Shown: positions 8,526 to 17,836 of the stretch, one piece after another | Position numbering within the stretch: the first letter of the stretch is position 1 | Layout of the letters: each line of letters opens with the position of its first letter | Assembly (NCBI RefSeq): GCF_003254505.1 | Contig: NZ_QFYP01000001.1 | Location: forward strand, 1,410,001-1,474,000 | Direction of reading: 5' to 3' | DNA length: 64,000 nucleotides | Source of the DNA: Phenylobacterium hankyongense | Lineage (GTDB): Bacteria; Pseudomonadota; Alphaproteobacteria; Caulobacterales; Caulobacteraceae | Program-made: the position numbers and the translations under genes | The notes under the pieces: model-generated | Database searches by the model: none | What the model saw: only the letters and a program-made list of their open reading frames with translations | Told to the model about the DNA's origin: nothing

Positions 8526-9011
8526 CTACTTCTTGATCATCGACTTCAGTTCGGCCTGCGTGGCGTTGATGGTCGCCGATCCGCCCTGCACGCCAAGGCG
8601 CGTGGTGTCGACGGCAAAGGTGTCGGAGCCCATCTTGATGGTGGCCACCTGCTGGCCGGAGGCGTCGGCCTTCACCTCGGTCACCTGGCCGATCGGGGCG
8701 CCGGTCTTGTCTTTAACGGTCATGCCGGTGGTGACGCTGGCGTTGGAGCCCGAGACGTCGGCGCCGGCCGCGCCGCCTGCCGACGAGCTCATTCCGCCTG
8801 CCGCGCCGGTCGATGAACTCATCCCGCCGGCGGCGCCCGTCGATGAACTCGCTCCGGGCGAGGTGGAGGTGGTCGAGCCGGTCGTGCCGCTTGCGCCGGT
8901 CGATGCGGGCGGCCGGGTGGCGGACGATGACGAAGGGTACTGTTGCGCCAGGGATGGCGCGGCGACCGCCAGGGCCGCGACGAGCGCGGCGTAGGGAAGA
9001 ACTTTCGACAT
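8526..9011 (-). CDS. Secreted Ser/Gly/Ala-rich protein with a small C-terminal domain
   Basis: The 161-aa protein has a signal peptide (MSKVLPYAALVAALAVAAPS, cleavage near LAQ). A low-complexity linker follows, containing the 10-residue unit SSSTGAAGGM repeated in tandem (8782-8850 in DNA). The C-terminal ~65 residues (VTTGMTVKDKTGAPIGQVTE ... AELKSMIKK) resemble a PRC-barrel-like fold found in exported alphaproteobacterial proteins; that match is by eye. The start at 9011 follows a GGGAG ribosome site. Confidence 0.75.
   Translation of the reverse strand: MSKVLPYAALVAALAVAAPSLAQQYPSSSSATRPPASTGASGTTGSTTSTSPGASSSTGAAGGMSSSTGAAGGMSSSAGGAAGADVSGSNASVTTGMTVKDKTGAPIGQVTEVKADASGQQVATIKMGSDTFAVDTTRLGVQGGSATINATQAELKSMIKK
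8782..8850. repeat. In-gene tandem 30-bp repeat
   Basis: The 30-bp unit is present about 2.3 times inside the secreted-protein gene and codes for SSSTGAAGGM. The units differ mainly at third codon positions, so the repeat is maintained at protein level. Confidence 0.7.
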
Positions 9012-9196
9012 AGGGGTGCTCCCGTTACGCCCCTCCACCCGCACGAAGAACCGGCCGATCGTTCGTTCAGTTCCAAACCTGAAATATTGCATGCAAGCCG
9101 GCGGACCCGTTCTCCGGCAGAGGTTGTTTCGCCCGTCGCGCCTCTGTAGGTTGCCGCCTTCTCATCGCCACCCTCGTCTGAAGGACCCGCCGCCGT

Positions 9197-11485
9197 ATGA
9201 ACGACGCCGAGAAGCGCACCTTCACCGACGAGGAGGCGCTCAGCTTCCACAGGTACCCGACACCCGGGAAGATCGCGATCACCGCGACCAAGCCGATGGC
9301 GACGCAGCGGGACCTCAGCCTCGCCTATTCGCCCGGCGTCGCGGTGCCGGTGCTGAAGATCGCCGAGGATCCGGAGGCGGCCTACGACTACACGTCGAAG
9401 GGCAACCTGGTGGCGGTGATCTCCAACGGCACCGCCATCCTCGGCCTCGGCAATCTCGGCGCGCTGGCCTCCAAGCCGGTGATGGAAGGCAAGGGCGTGC
9501 TCTTCAAGCGCTTCGCCGACGTGGACGCCATCGACATCGAGGTCTCGGCCACCGATCCCGACGAGATCATCACCGTGGTCAAGAACATCGGCGTGACCTT
9601 CGGGGGCATCAACCTCGAGGACATCAAGAGCCCCGAGTGCTTCCGCATCGAGACCGAGCTGCAGGAACTGCTCGACATCCCGGTCTTCCACGACGACCAG
9701 CACGGCACCGCGATCATCTCGGCCGCCGGGCTGATCAACGCCTGCGCCATCACCGGCCGCGACCTGAAGGACGTCAAGGTGGTGCTGAACGGCCCGGGCG
9801 CGGCGGGCATCGCCACGCTGGAGCTGATCAAGGCGATGGGCGTGTCGCCGCAGAACGTCATCGCCGTCGACCGCAAGGGCGTGCTCTGGCGCGGCCGTCC
9901 GGAAGACATGAACCAGTGGAAGTCGGCCCACGCCATCGAAACCGACAAACGCACGCTGGCCGAGGCGCTGGAAGGCGCCGACGTCTTCATCGGCCTGTCG
10001 GTGAAGGGCGCGCTGACCGCCGAGCTGGTGCAGACCATGGCGCCGAAGCCGATCATCTTCGCCATGGCCAACCCGGACCCGGAGATCACTCCGGAAGAGG
10101 TCTATTCGGTCCGCCCCGACGCCATCGTCGCCACCGGCCGCAGCGACTATCCGAACCAGGTCAACAACGTCCTGGGCTTCCCCTACATCTTCCGCGGCGC
10201 GCTCGACGTGCGCGCCCGGCGGGTGAACATGGAGATGAAGATCGCATGCGCCAACGCCCTGGCGCAGCTGGCCCGCGAGGACGTGCCCGACGAGGTCGCC
10301 GCCGCCTACCACGGCCTGCAGCTGAAGTTCGGGCCCGAGTACATCATCCCGACGCCCTTCGACCCGCGCCTGCTCTGGTACATCCCGCCCTTCGTCGCCC
10401 AGGCGGCGATGGACACCGGCGTCGCCCGCAAGCCGATCGAGGACATGGACGCCTATCGCGCCAGCCTCGCCCAGCGCCTCGATCCCACCGCGGCCTTCCT
10501 CCAGAAGCTGCAGGGCGTGGTGCTGTCGGGCCCGCGCAAGCGCATCGTCTTCGCCGAAGGCGAGGAGCCGAGCGTGATCCGCGCCGCCTACGCCTTCCAG
10601 AGCGCCGGCCTCGGCGACGCCGTGCTGGTCGGCCGCGAGGACCTGGTGCACGCCAACATGCGGGCGGTCGGCCTCGATCCCGTCGAGGCCAAGCTGGAGA
10701 TCATCAACGCCCGGCTGTCGGACCGGAACCCCGAGTTCGTCGACTACCTCTACGAGCGCCTGCAGCGGGAAGGCTACCTGCGCCGCGACGTGCAGCGGCT
10801 GATCAACCAGGACCGCAACGCGTTCGGCGCGGCGATGGTGGCGCTGGGGCACGCCGACGGCATGGTCACCGGCGTCACCCGTTCCTTCGACCAGGTGCTG
10901 GAGGAGGTGCTGCGGGTGATCGATCCGGCCGACGACGGCCGGATCATCGGCATGAGCGTGGTGCTGGCCAAGGGCCGGACCCTGTTCATCGCCGACACCA
11001 ACGTCACCGAGATGCCCGAAGCCGAGGACCTGGTGGAGATCGCCGTCGAGGCGGCGCGCGCCGTGCTCACCCTGGGCTACAAGCCGCGGGTCGCCTTCAT
11101 GAGCTATTCCACCTTCGGCAACCCGATGGGCGTCCGCTCGGAGAAGGTGCGCGAGGCCGTGGCCATGCTCGACGAGATGGACGTCGACTTCGAGTACGAG
11201 GGCGAGATGCCGCCGGAGCTGGCGCTCGATCCCAGCAAGCGGGTCAACTATCCGTTCATGCGCCTGTCGGGGCCGGCCAACGTGCTGATCATGCCGGCCA
11301 TCCACTCCGCCGCGATCTCCACCCAGCTGATCGAGGTCCTGGGCGGGGCGACGGTGATCGGCCCGATCCTGCTGGGCCTGTCGAAGGCGGTGCAGATCAC
11401 CCCGCTGTCGGCCTCGGTGTCGCGGATCCTGCAGATGGCCACCGTGGCGGCCTACGACCGGCCGCTGGTGGAGATCGAGGGCTGA
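9197..11485 (+). CDS. maeB: NADP-dependent malic enzyme with phosphotransacetylase-like C-terminal domain
   Basis: It oxidatively decarboxylates malate to pyruvate, producing NADPH. The N-terminal ~430 residues are malic enzyme: SLAYSPGVAVPV, the catalytic region with FHDDQHGTA and the nucleotide loop LNGPGAAGIATLELI. The C-terminal ~330 residues are a phosphotransacetylase-type domain (KRIVFAEGEEPSVIRAA ... GPANVLIMPAIHSA), which in MaeB proteins acts as an acetyl-CoA-responsive regulatory domain rather than an enzyme. The 762-aa length is standard for this two-part form. It is monocistronic. Confidence 0.95.
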   Translation: MNDAEKRTFTDEEALSFHRYPTPGKIAITATKPMATQRDLSLAYSPGVAVPVLKIAEDPEAAYDYTSKGNLVAVISNGTAILGLGNLGALASKPVMEGKGVLFKRFADVDAIDIEVSATDPDEIITVVKNIGVTFGGINLEDIKSPECFRIETELQELLDIPVFHDDQHGTAIISAAGLINACAITGRDLKDVKVVLNGPGAAGIATLELIKAMGVSPQNVIAVDRKGVLWRGRPEDMNQWKSAHAIETDKRTLAEALEGADVFIGLSVKGALTAELVQTMAPKPIIFAMANPDPEITPEEVYSVRPDAIVATGRSDYPNQVNNVLGFPYIFRGALDVRARRVNMEMKIACANALAQLAREDVPDEVAAAYHGLQLKFGPEYIIPTPFDPRLLWYIPPFVAQAAMDTGVARKPIEDMDAYRASLAQRLDPTAAFLQKLQGVVLSGPRKRIVFAEGEEPSVIRAAYAFQSAGLGDAVLVGREDLVHANMRAVGLDPVEAKLEIINARLSDRNPEFVDYLYERLQREGYLRRDVQRLINQDRNAFGAAMVALGHADGMVTGVTRSFDQVLEEVLRVIDPADDGRIIGMSVVLAKGRTLFIADTNVTEMPEAEDLVEIAVEAARAVLTLGYKPRVAFMSYSTFGNPMGVRSEKVREAVAMLDEMDVDFEYEGEMPPELALDPSKRVNYPFMRLSGPANVLIMPAIHSAAISTQLIEVLGGATVIGPILLGLSKAVQITPLSASVSRILQMATVAAYDRPLVEIEG

Positions 11486-11578
11486 TCCTCCCGGCGTGAT
11501 CCCCGACGGCCGCTGACGGGCTTCCGGGATGACCCGGTTGTTTGCTATGTGGCGCGCCCCTCGCAACGGCGGCGCGTC

Positions 11579-12883
11579 ATGAGCACCCTCTCTCTGGGCA
11601 TCGACTTCGGCACGACCAACACCGTGGTCGCGCTGGCCGACGCCTCGGGGCCGGCGCAGCTGGTGAGGTTCCCGGCGCCGGAGGGCGAGCTGTTCGCCTT
11701 CCGCTCCGCCCTGTCGTTCCACGCCCCGCCGGAGCATCCCCAGGACCGCGCCATCGCCGCCGGCCCCTGGGCCATCGAGGCCTATGTGGAGGATCCGGCC
11801 GAGACCCGGTTCATCCAGTCGTTCAAGAGCTTCGCGGCCTCGGAGAGCTTCACCGAGACCCAGGTGCTGGGGCGCCGCTACCGGTTCGAGGACCTGCTCT
11901 CCACCTTCCTGCTGAAGGTCCGCGACTACGCCGGGAACGGCATGGCCGAGCTGCCGCGGCGGGTGATCGTCGGCCGGCCGGTGACCTTCGCCGGCGGCGC
12001 GCCGAAGCCGGAGCTGGCGCTGGAGCGCTACGAGATCGCCTTCCGCCGCATGGGGTTCGAGGAGATCCTCTACGCCTACGAGCCGGTGGGGGCTGCGTTC
12101 TTCTTCGCCCGCGAACTCGACCATGACGCCACCGTGCTGGTCGGCGACTTCGGCGGCGGCACCTCGGACTTCTCGATCATCCGCTTCGAGCGTGAAGCCG
12201 GCGAGATCCGCTCGATCCCGCTCGGGCGGTCGGGGGTGGGCGTGGCCGGCGACGCCTTCGACTACCGGATCATCGACAACCTGGTCTCCCCGGCGCTCGG
12301 CAAGGGCTCCAGCTACGAGAGCTTCGGCAAGGTGCTGCCGATCCCCAACCGCTACTATTCGGCCTTCGCCCGCTGGGACCAGCTGGCCCTGATGCGCGCC
12401 AGCCGCGACATGCGCGAGATCCGCAAGCTGGTGCGCGAGGCCGTCGAGCCGGAGAAGCTCGCCCGGCTGGTGGAGACCCTGGACGAGAACTACGGCTACC
12501 GCCTCTACCGCTCGGTCTCGCGGCTGAAGGAGGCGCTGTCGCGCGAGGCGCAGGCGGAATTCCGCTTCGAGGCCGGCTCCATCGGCATCGTCCGCGACGT
12601 CGCCCGAACGGAGTTCGAGGGCTGGATCGCCCCGGAGCTGGGGCTGATCGAGGCGGCGGTGGACGCGGCGCTCGCCAACGCCAACCTGGGGCCCGAGGGG
12701 ATTGACCGGGTGTTCCTCACCGGCGGCTCGTCGCTGGTGCCGGCGGTGCGGTCGATCTTCCACCGCCGCTTCGAGGCCTCGAAGATCGAGACCGGGGCGG
12801 AGCTGGAATCCATCGCCTCGGGCCTGGCGCTGATGGGCCGCGAGCGCGACCTGAGCCGGTGGACGGCCAGCGCCCCGGCGTGA
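11579..12883 (+). CDS. Hsp70-family protein of the YegD type
   Basis: This 434-aa protein has only the actin-like ATPase part of Hsp70. The phosphate-1 loop GIDFGTTNTVVALAD is at the N-terminus, phosphate-2 is GDFGGGTSDFSIIRF, and the adenosine motif is FLTGGSSLVPAVR near the C-terminus. The substrate-binding domain of DnaK is missing, as in E. coli YegD. The ATG at 11579 was preferred to an upstream in-frame GTG because the ATPase fold begins directly after it. Its role is unknown; it is often called a putative chaperone. Confidence 0.85.
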   Translation: MSTLSLGIDFGTTNTVVALADASGPAQLVRFPAPEGELFAFRSALSFHAPPEHPQDRAIAAGPWAIEAYVEDPAETRFIQSFKSFAASESFTETQVLGRRYRFEDLLSTFLLKVRDYAGNGMAELPRRVIVGRPVTFAGGAPKPELALERYEIAFRRMGFEEILYAYEPVGAAFFFARELDHDATVLVGDFGGGTSDFSIIRFEREAGEIRSIPLGRSGVGVAGDAFDYRIIDNLVSPALGKGSSYESFGKVLPIPNRYYSAFARWDQLALMRASRDMREIRKLVREAVEPEKLARLVETLDENYGYRLYRSVSRLKEALSREAQAEFRFEAGSIGIVRDVARTEFEGWIAPELGLIEAAVDAALANANLGPEGIDRVFLTGGSSLVPAVRSIFHRRFEASKIETGAELESIASGLALMGRERDLSRWTASAPA

Positions 12884-12886
12884 CGG

Positions 12887-14116
12887 CTAGGTAAGCGCCG
12901 CCAGCGCCTCCTCGGCGGCGCGGACGCCGGTCTCCCAGGCCCCGTGGGCGGTGGAGTAGTAGTGCGGGCTGGTGGCCTCGCCGGCGAAGAAGATGCGGTT
13001 GTCGACCGGCTGCGCCAGCGCCGCCCGCGCCCCGGCGTGGCCCGGCAGGGCATGGGAGTAGCTGCCCAGCGACCAGGCGTCGGCGGCCCAGGCGGTCTCG
13101 CCGAGCGGCGTCAGCTTGCGCCGCCAGTCGGACCCCAGCAGCGCCGCCAGTTCCTCGATCGCGAAGGCGGTCATCGCGCCCCGGCCCTCGGCTTCCAGCG
13201 CGCGCGCCGAGCGGCCGCCCAGGAAGGTCTCGACGTAGGGCCGCCCGAACGGCCGCAGGTGATAGCTGCCGGTCTCGGTGCGGTCGGTGCGGCCGAACAG
13301 GTGGCCCTCCGCCGGCAGGGCCTCGGGTTCGTCGACGCCGAGAAAGACCTTGTCGGCGAGGCCGAGCGGCAGGCCGGCGGCGGCCTCGGCCTTGTCCGGC
13401 AGCCCCGGTGAGAAGGCCAGGCGGCCCTCGGCGAGCGCCGGCGTCGGCGCGGTGACGATCACCGCGCGGGCGAAGATCGTCCCGCGGGAGGTGTCGAGCC
13501 ACAGTTGCGGGCCGTCGTGGCGGATCACCCGCACGACGCAGTCGGTGACGACCCGGTCCGGCTCGGCGAAGGCGGCGATGGCGGTCCCATAGCCCTCCGC
13601 CACCCGATAGTTGACGCCGGAGTCCTCGTAAGCCGCGTAGTCGACCACTGAGACCTGATCGTACTCCGCCCCGTTGTAGTAGCTGGAGACCGCGTCCATC
13701 AGGTGGTTCCAGCGCCCGCCCGGCGGCAGCAGCTCGGCGGCCGGCCGGTCGACGCCGGCCTTCGCGGCCGCCTCCAGGGTCTGCTCGAAGGCGCCGTAGG
13801 CCTCGCCGAAGGCCCGCTGGTCCTCGGCGGGGAAGTCCTGATTGCCGGACTGCCGCGTCCAGTGCGGCGGCGTGCGGTCGATGGTGAAGCCGGCGCGCTC
13901 GAACAGCCCGACCAGCGGATTGACGTCGGCCGAGTGCAGCCAGCCGCAGCCGCAGTCGAGCGGCAGGCCGGCGGCGATCACCGTGTGCGCACGGCCGCCG
14001 ACCCGGTCCCGGGCCTCCAGCGCCACCGCGGAGACGCCGGCCGCCGTGAGCCGCCGCAGCGCCGCGATCCCCGCCGCGCCCGCGCCCACCACCACCACAT
14101 CGAACCTGTCCTGCAT
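12887..14116 (-). CDS. FAD-dependent flavin amine oxidase
   Basis: The 409-aa protein opens with the dinucleotide-binding motif VVVVGAGAAGIAALRRL and continues with EARDRVGGRAHT, the signature of monoamine-oxidase-type flavoproteins. The C-terminal FAD motif is FFAGEATSPHYYSTAHGAWETG. No signal peptide is seen, so the enzyme is probably cytosolic. It oxidises an amine or polyamine, but the substrate is not predictable. It is convergent with the Hsp70-like gene. Confidence 0.88.
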   Translation of the reverse strand: MQDRFDVVVVGAGAAGIAALRRLTAAGVSAVALEARDRVGGRAHTVIAAGLPLDCGCGWLHSADVNPLVGLFERAGFTIDRTPPHWTRQSGNQDFPAEDQRAFGEAYGAFEQTLEAAAKAGVDRPAAELLPPGGRWNHLMDAVSSYYNGAEYDQVSVVDYAAYEDSGVNYRVAEGYGTAIAAFAEPDRVVTDCVVRVIRHDGPQLWLDTSRGTIFARAVIVTAPTPALAEGRLAFSPGLPDKAEAAAGLPLGLADKVFLGVDEPEALPAEGHLFGRTDRTETGSYHLRPFGRPYVETFLGGRSARALEAEGRGAMTAFAIEELAALLGSDWRRKLTPLGETAWAADAWSLGSYSHALPGHAGARAALAQPVDNRIFFAGEATSPHYYSTAHGAWETGVRAAEEALAALT

Positions 14117-14150
14117 CCGGCCTGGACCCCGTCTCTGGACCCTGGCCGGC

Positions 14151-16985
14151 CTAGCTGCCGGCTTTGCGCAGGCTGGGGCTGTCGAGGTCGAGCTGGTCGA
14201 GCGGGATGGTCTCCAGGTTCGGCAGCCTGGCCTTCAGGGGCGCGGCGAAGGCCTTGGCGTCGCCGGCGACGATGACGCTGGCCGAGCCCGGGTCCAGCCG
14301 GCGGCCGGCGAAGTCCTGCACCTGGGCCGACGACACCGCCTCCACCTTGGCGGTGTAGCGGGTGATCTCGTCCAGCGGCACGCCGTAGAGGGCGAGATTG
14401 CCGAGGATGTTGGCCAGGCCATCGGTGGTGGCGAGCTCACGGCCGTAGCCGCCCACCAGCACCGACTTGCGGGCCTTCAGCTCCTCGGCCCCGGCCGGCG
14501 CGGCCGCGAGCTTGGTCATCTCCTGGGTGATCAGCTCCAGCACCTGCGGCGCGGACTCGTTCTTGGTCTGGGCCGCGGCCCGGAAGGAGCCGGTGGTGCG
14601 GTTGGCCGACAGCCGCGAGGAGGCGCCGTAGCTCAGGCCGCGCTTGATGCGGATCTCCTGGTTCAGCCGAGCCGAGTAGCCGCCGCCCAGCACGGTGTTG
14701 GCGACGATGCCCGGGTAGTAGTCGGGATCGCTGCGCGGGATGGCCGGCTTGACCACGGTGACGGCGGCCTGCCCGGCGCCGGGCAGGTCGATGGCCACGG
14801 CGCGGGCGTGCGGCTGCGGGGTGATCGCCGGCGCGGGCGGCAGCGGCGAGGCCGGCCGGGCCCAGTCGCCGAACGCCTGCTGCGCCAGCGCGAAGCCCTG
14901 GTCGGCGGTGATGTCGCCGGTCAGCACCAGGATGGCGTTGTCGGGCCGGAACCACGCCTGGTGGATGGCCGTCAGGTCGGCGGGCTTGATGCGCGGGATC
15001 GAGGCCGGCGTGCCGGTGGTCACATGGCCGAACGGCGTGCCCCCGAACACCACCGGCGCGGCGGCGAAGCCGGTCACCTGGCCGGGCTCCTGGTAGGCCA
15101 CCTGCAGGCCGTCGAGGGCGAGCTGCCGCTGGCGGTCCAGCTCCTCGGCCTTGAAGGCCGGGTTCCGGGCCACGTCGGCCATGATCGCCATGGCGGCGTT
15201 CAGCATGTCGGGCATGACGTTGAGGGTGACGGAGGAGGACTCCAGGCCGGCGGCGGAGTCCAGCGTCGCGCCCAGGGCCTCGACCTGGCGGGCGATCTCC
15301 TGCGCCGAGCGGGTCGTGGTGCCCTCGGTCAGCATGCCCGCGGTCATGCCGGTGGCGCCGGAGAGGCCCTGCGGGTCCGCCCAGGCGCCGGTCTTGACGG
15401 TGAGGTCGGCGGTGACCAGCGGCAGCTCCGTGGAGTGGGCGACGATGACCCGCAGGCCATTGGCCAGCGTCCGCTCCGCCGGCTGCGGCAGCACCGGCTG
15501 CACCGGCGCGGCGATCGGCGGCGGGGCCTGGCGCTTGCCGGCGGGCGCGAGCGCGAACACCGGGCCCGCGTACTTGGCGACCATCTTCGGCGGCGCCGGC
15601 GGCGCGGCCGCGACCTCGCCCTTCGGCCGCTCGCTCTCCGGGCGGTAGCGGATGGTCATGCGCCGGTCGTCGGCGAGGTACTTGCGCGCCACCCGCTGCA
15701 CGTCGGCGGCGGTCACCGCCTGCAGGTCGGCGAGCTCGGTGTTGGCCTTGGCCGCGTCGCCGTTGATCCGCAGCGCATAGCCGAGCGCGAAGCCGCGGCC
15801 GTCGATGGTCTCGCGTTCGCGCAGCTTGCCGGCGACCAGCTCGTTCTTGGCCTCGTCCAGCTCGGCGGCGCTGGGCGGGGCGTCGCGCAGGCGCTTCACC
15901 TGCGCCAGCAGGGCGCTCTCGCCCTGCGCCAGGTTGTGGCCGGACGCCATCACCGCGCCGACCATGAAGTTGCCGGGCTGCTGCGGCAGGTCGGCGTTGG
16001 AGAAGATCTCGGTGGCCACCTGCTGGTCGTAGACCAGGCTGTTGTAGAGCCGCGACGACTTGCCGGCCGACAGGATGGCGTCCAGCACCTTCAGCGCCGG
16101 GGCGTCGGGGTCCGACGCCTTCACGGTCAGCCAGGTGATCGCCAGCGCCGGCAGCGGCACGTTGGGGCCGTAGCCCTCGAACACGCCGGGACTGGTGCGC
16201 GGCGGCTCCACGGCCGTGACCCGCCGGATCGGCTGGGCCGGCTTCTTCAGCGGGCCGAGGTAGCGGTCGATCCAGACGTCGAGCTTGGCCTCATCGAAGT
16301 TGCCGACCACGATCAGGGCGGCGTTGTCCGGCCGGTAGTAGGCTTGGTGGAAGGCCCGCACGTCGTCGATGGTGGCGGCGTCCAGCTCCTCGATCGAGCC
16401 GATGCCCGGCCGGTGGTAGGGGTGGGTCGTGTAGGTGGCTTCCGGCACGTAGAGCGAGAACAGCCGCCCGTACGGCGAGGCCAGCACCCGCTGGCGCAGC
16501 TCCTCCTTCACCACGTCGCGCTCGGACTTGAAGTTCGGCTCGTCGATGACCAGCGAGCCCATCCGCTCGGCCTCGGCCCAGACCAGCCGCTCCAGGTGAT
16601 TGGCCGGGACCACCTCGTAGTAGTTGGTGAAGTCGTCCCAGGTGGAGGCGTTGTTCATGCCGCCCACGTCCTCGGTCAGCCGGTCGAAGCTCTCGGCCGG
16701 CAGGTCCTTGGTGGCCTTGAACATCATGTGTTCGAAGAGGTGGGCGAAGCCGGAGCGGCCGCGGGGGTCGTCCTTGGAGCCGACGCCGTACCAGACCTGC
16801 ACCGTGACGTTGGGCGTCGTGCGGTCCAGCGAGGTGAACACCTGCAGCCCGTTGGGCAGGGTGCGCTGCTTGTAGACGATCGGCGGGACGGTGGCGGTGG
16901 GCGGGCTCTGCGCGAGCGCCGCGGGCGCGAGGGCGGTGGTGGCGAGGAACAGCGCGAGACCGGCGGCGCGGGCGGTGCGGAGCAT
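14151..16985 (-). CDS. M16 family zinc metalloprotease, duplicated-domain form
   Basis: A Sec signal peptide (MLRTARAAGLALFLATTALA, cleavage after LAQ) targets this 944-aa protein to the periplasm or beyond. The inverted zinc motif HLFEH is at residues 82-86, with the downstream Glu supplied by the usual M16 arrangement. The second half (from ~residue 500) is a related M16 domain that lacks HxxEH and should be the inactive partner lobe of the clamshell. Substrates are probably peptides. The start at 16985 was taken because the signal peptide begins there; a GTG at 17024 would add 13 residues. Confidence 0.9.
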   Translation of the reverse strand: MLRTARAAGLALFLATTALAPAALAQSPPTATVPPIVYKQRTLPNGLQVFTSLDRTTPNVTVQVWYGVGSKDDPRGRSGFAHLFEHMMFKATKDLPAESFDRLTEDVGGMNNASTWDDFTNYYEVVPANHLERLVWAEAERMGSLVIDEPNFKSERDVVKEELRQRVLASPYGRLFSLYVPEATYTTHPYHRPGIGSIEELDAATIDDVRAFHQAYYRPDNAALIVVGNFDEAKLDVWIDRYLGPLKKPAQPIRRVTAVEPPRTSPGVFEGYGPNVPLPALAITWLTVKASDPDAPALKVLDAILSAGKSSRLYNSLVYDQQVATEIFSNADLPQQPGNFMVGAVMASGHNLAQGESALLAQVKRLRDAPPSAAELDEAKNELVAGKLRERETIDGRGFALGYALRINGDAAKANTELADLQAVTAADVQRVARKYLADDRRMTIRYRPESERPKGEVAAAPPAPPKMVAKYAGPVFALAPAGKRQAPPPIAAPVQPVLPQPAERTLANGLRVIVAHSTELPLVTADLTVKTGAWADPQGLSGATGMTAGMLTEGTTTRSAQEIARQVEALGATLDSAAGLESSSVTLNVMPDMLNAAMAIMADVARNPAFKAEELDRQRQLALDGLQVAYQEPGQVTGFAAAPVVFGGTPFGHVTTGTPASIPRIKPADLTAIHQAWFRPDNAILVLTGDITADQGFALAQQAFGDWARPASPLPPAPAITPQPHARAVAIDLPGAGQAAVTVVKPAIPRSDPDYYPGIVANTVLGGGYSARLNQEIRIKRGLSYGASSRLSANRTTGSFRAAAQTKNESAPQVLELITQEMTKLAAAPAGAEELKARKSVLVGGYGRELATTDGLANILGNLALYGVPLDEITRYTAKVEAVSSAQVQDFAGRRLDPGSASVIVAGDAKAFAAPLKARLPNLETIPLDQLDLDSPSLRKAGS

Positions 16986-17058
16986 GAGGACGTCCCGATG
17001 AGGCTTACGGGAAATCCTTAGCACCGCCCGGCCGCCGGGGAAGCTTACGGCCTTGTCA

Positions 17059-17760
17059 TCAGCCCTGGGCGGCGACGCCCAGGCCGTCGCAGAGACGCGC
17101 GTAGTCGGTGGGGGCGAGGCTGGCCTTCGCGGCCATTTCCATGATCGCGCCGAAGGCCTCGGCCGGGGCGTTGGCGCGGATCGCGCCCAGGAAGACCACC
17201 CGGTCGCGCGGCGTGGCGGCGGGGATCATCAGCCGGCCGAAGGTGATCAGCTCCTCCGGCGTCAGGCCGCTCAGGATGCAGTCCTCGATGGAGGCCAGCT
17301 CCTCGTCGGTGAACAGGCTTTGCAGGACGGGCAGGATCAGCTGCTCCTCCTCGGCCATATGGGCGAAGTCCTCGGCCACGAACACCGAGTAGCGCAGGTA
17401 GAGCCGCCGCATCAGCGCCGGCCGCTCCAGGGCGTCCGCGCCCTCCGCCCGCGCGCACAGCTCCTCGAGCTCCTCGATGGCGTGGCGGTGGTGGTCATGG
17501 GACTGGGCGAGGCGGGCGCTGGCGCCCGGCGCGCGGGCCTCCAGCGCGGTGTGCACCCAGAGGTCCTCGTTGGCGAGGTGGTGTTCGGCCAGGTGGCACT
17601 GGGTGCGGACGTCGGCGACCAGCTCGGCCACCGCCTGGCCGCTGTCGACGTCGGCGCAGCCGAGGCGGACCAGCAGCTGGGCGTGGGCCAGCCGCAGCCC
17701 TTTGTGGATCGGGCCGTAGAAATCGAACGTCGCGGTGGGCTTGGCTTGGATGAAGGACAT
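17059..17760 (-). CDS. Hemerythrin-like domain protein
   Basis: The 233-aa protein carries a hemerythrin-type four-helix bundle with the expected His/Glu ligands: YGPIHKGLRLAH, CHLAEHHLANEDLWVH, QSHDHHRHAIEELEELC and EDFAHMAEEEQLILP. A di-iron centre binding oxygen or nitric oxide is the family function. About 60 C-terminal residues lie outside the bundle. A strong hairpin sits directly before its ribosome-binding site. The substrate or partner is unknown. Confidence 0.85.
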   Translation of the reverse strand: MSFIQAKPTATFDFYGPIHKGLRLAHAQLLVRLGCADVDSGQAVAELVADVRTQCHLAEHHLANEDLWVHTALEARAPGASARLAQSHDHHRHAIEELEELCARAEGADALERPALMRRLYLRYSVFVAEDFAHMAEEEQLILPVLQSLFTDEELASIEDCILSGLTPEELITFGRLMIPAATPRDRVVFLGAIRANAPAEAFGAIMEMAAKASLAPTDYARLCDGLGVAAQG

Positions 17761-17771
17761 AGGGGGCTCCT

Positions 17772-17794
17772 CCGCCGGCGCGGATCGCCGGCGG
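17772..17794 (-). promoter_or_regulatory. Hairpin abutting the ribosome site of the hemerythrin gene
   Basis: A perfect 9-bp stem (CCGCCGGCG / CGCCGGCGG) with a 5-base loop ends next to the AGGAG ribosome site of the hemerythrin-like gene. No T-run follows on the minus strand, so it is not a classical terminator for the upstream GST gene. It could affect translation of the downstream gene. Confidence 0.4.
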
Positions 17795-17836
17795 CTTTCT
17801 GTCGGGTTCAGGGATGAAGGGTGAAGCGGTGGCGGA

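Noticed and set aside
9029..9075. Further LexA boxes near 9040-9075 (several GAAC/GTTC)
   Set aside because: No pair has the required 7-base spacing.
8819..12763. A 1314-codon open frame on the minus strand opposite malic enzyme and the Hsp70-like gene
   Set aside because: It mirrors two well-recognised plus-strand genes; its product is His/Arg/Gly-rich with no fold, as expected from codon-position bias at high GC.
13842..17021. A 1059-codon open frame on the plus strand opposite the M16 protease
   Set aside because: Antisense shadow of the protease gene; product is Arg/Gly/Val-rich without motifs.
17022..17024. GTG at 17024 as start of the M16 protease
   Set aside because: It would place 13 polar residues before the signal peptide; the ATG at 16985 starts the signal peptide directly.
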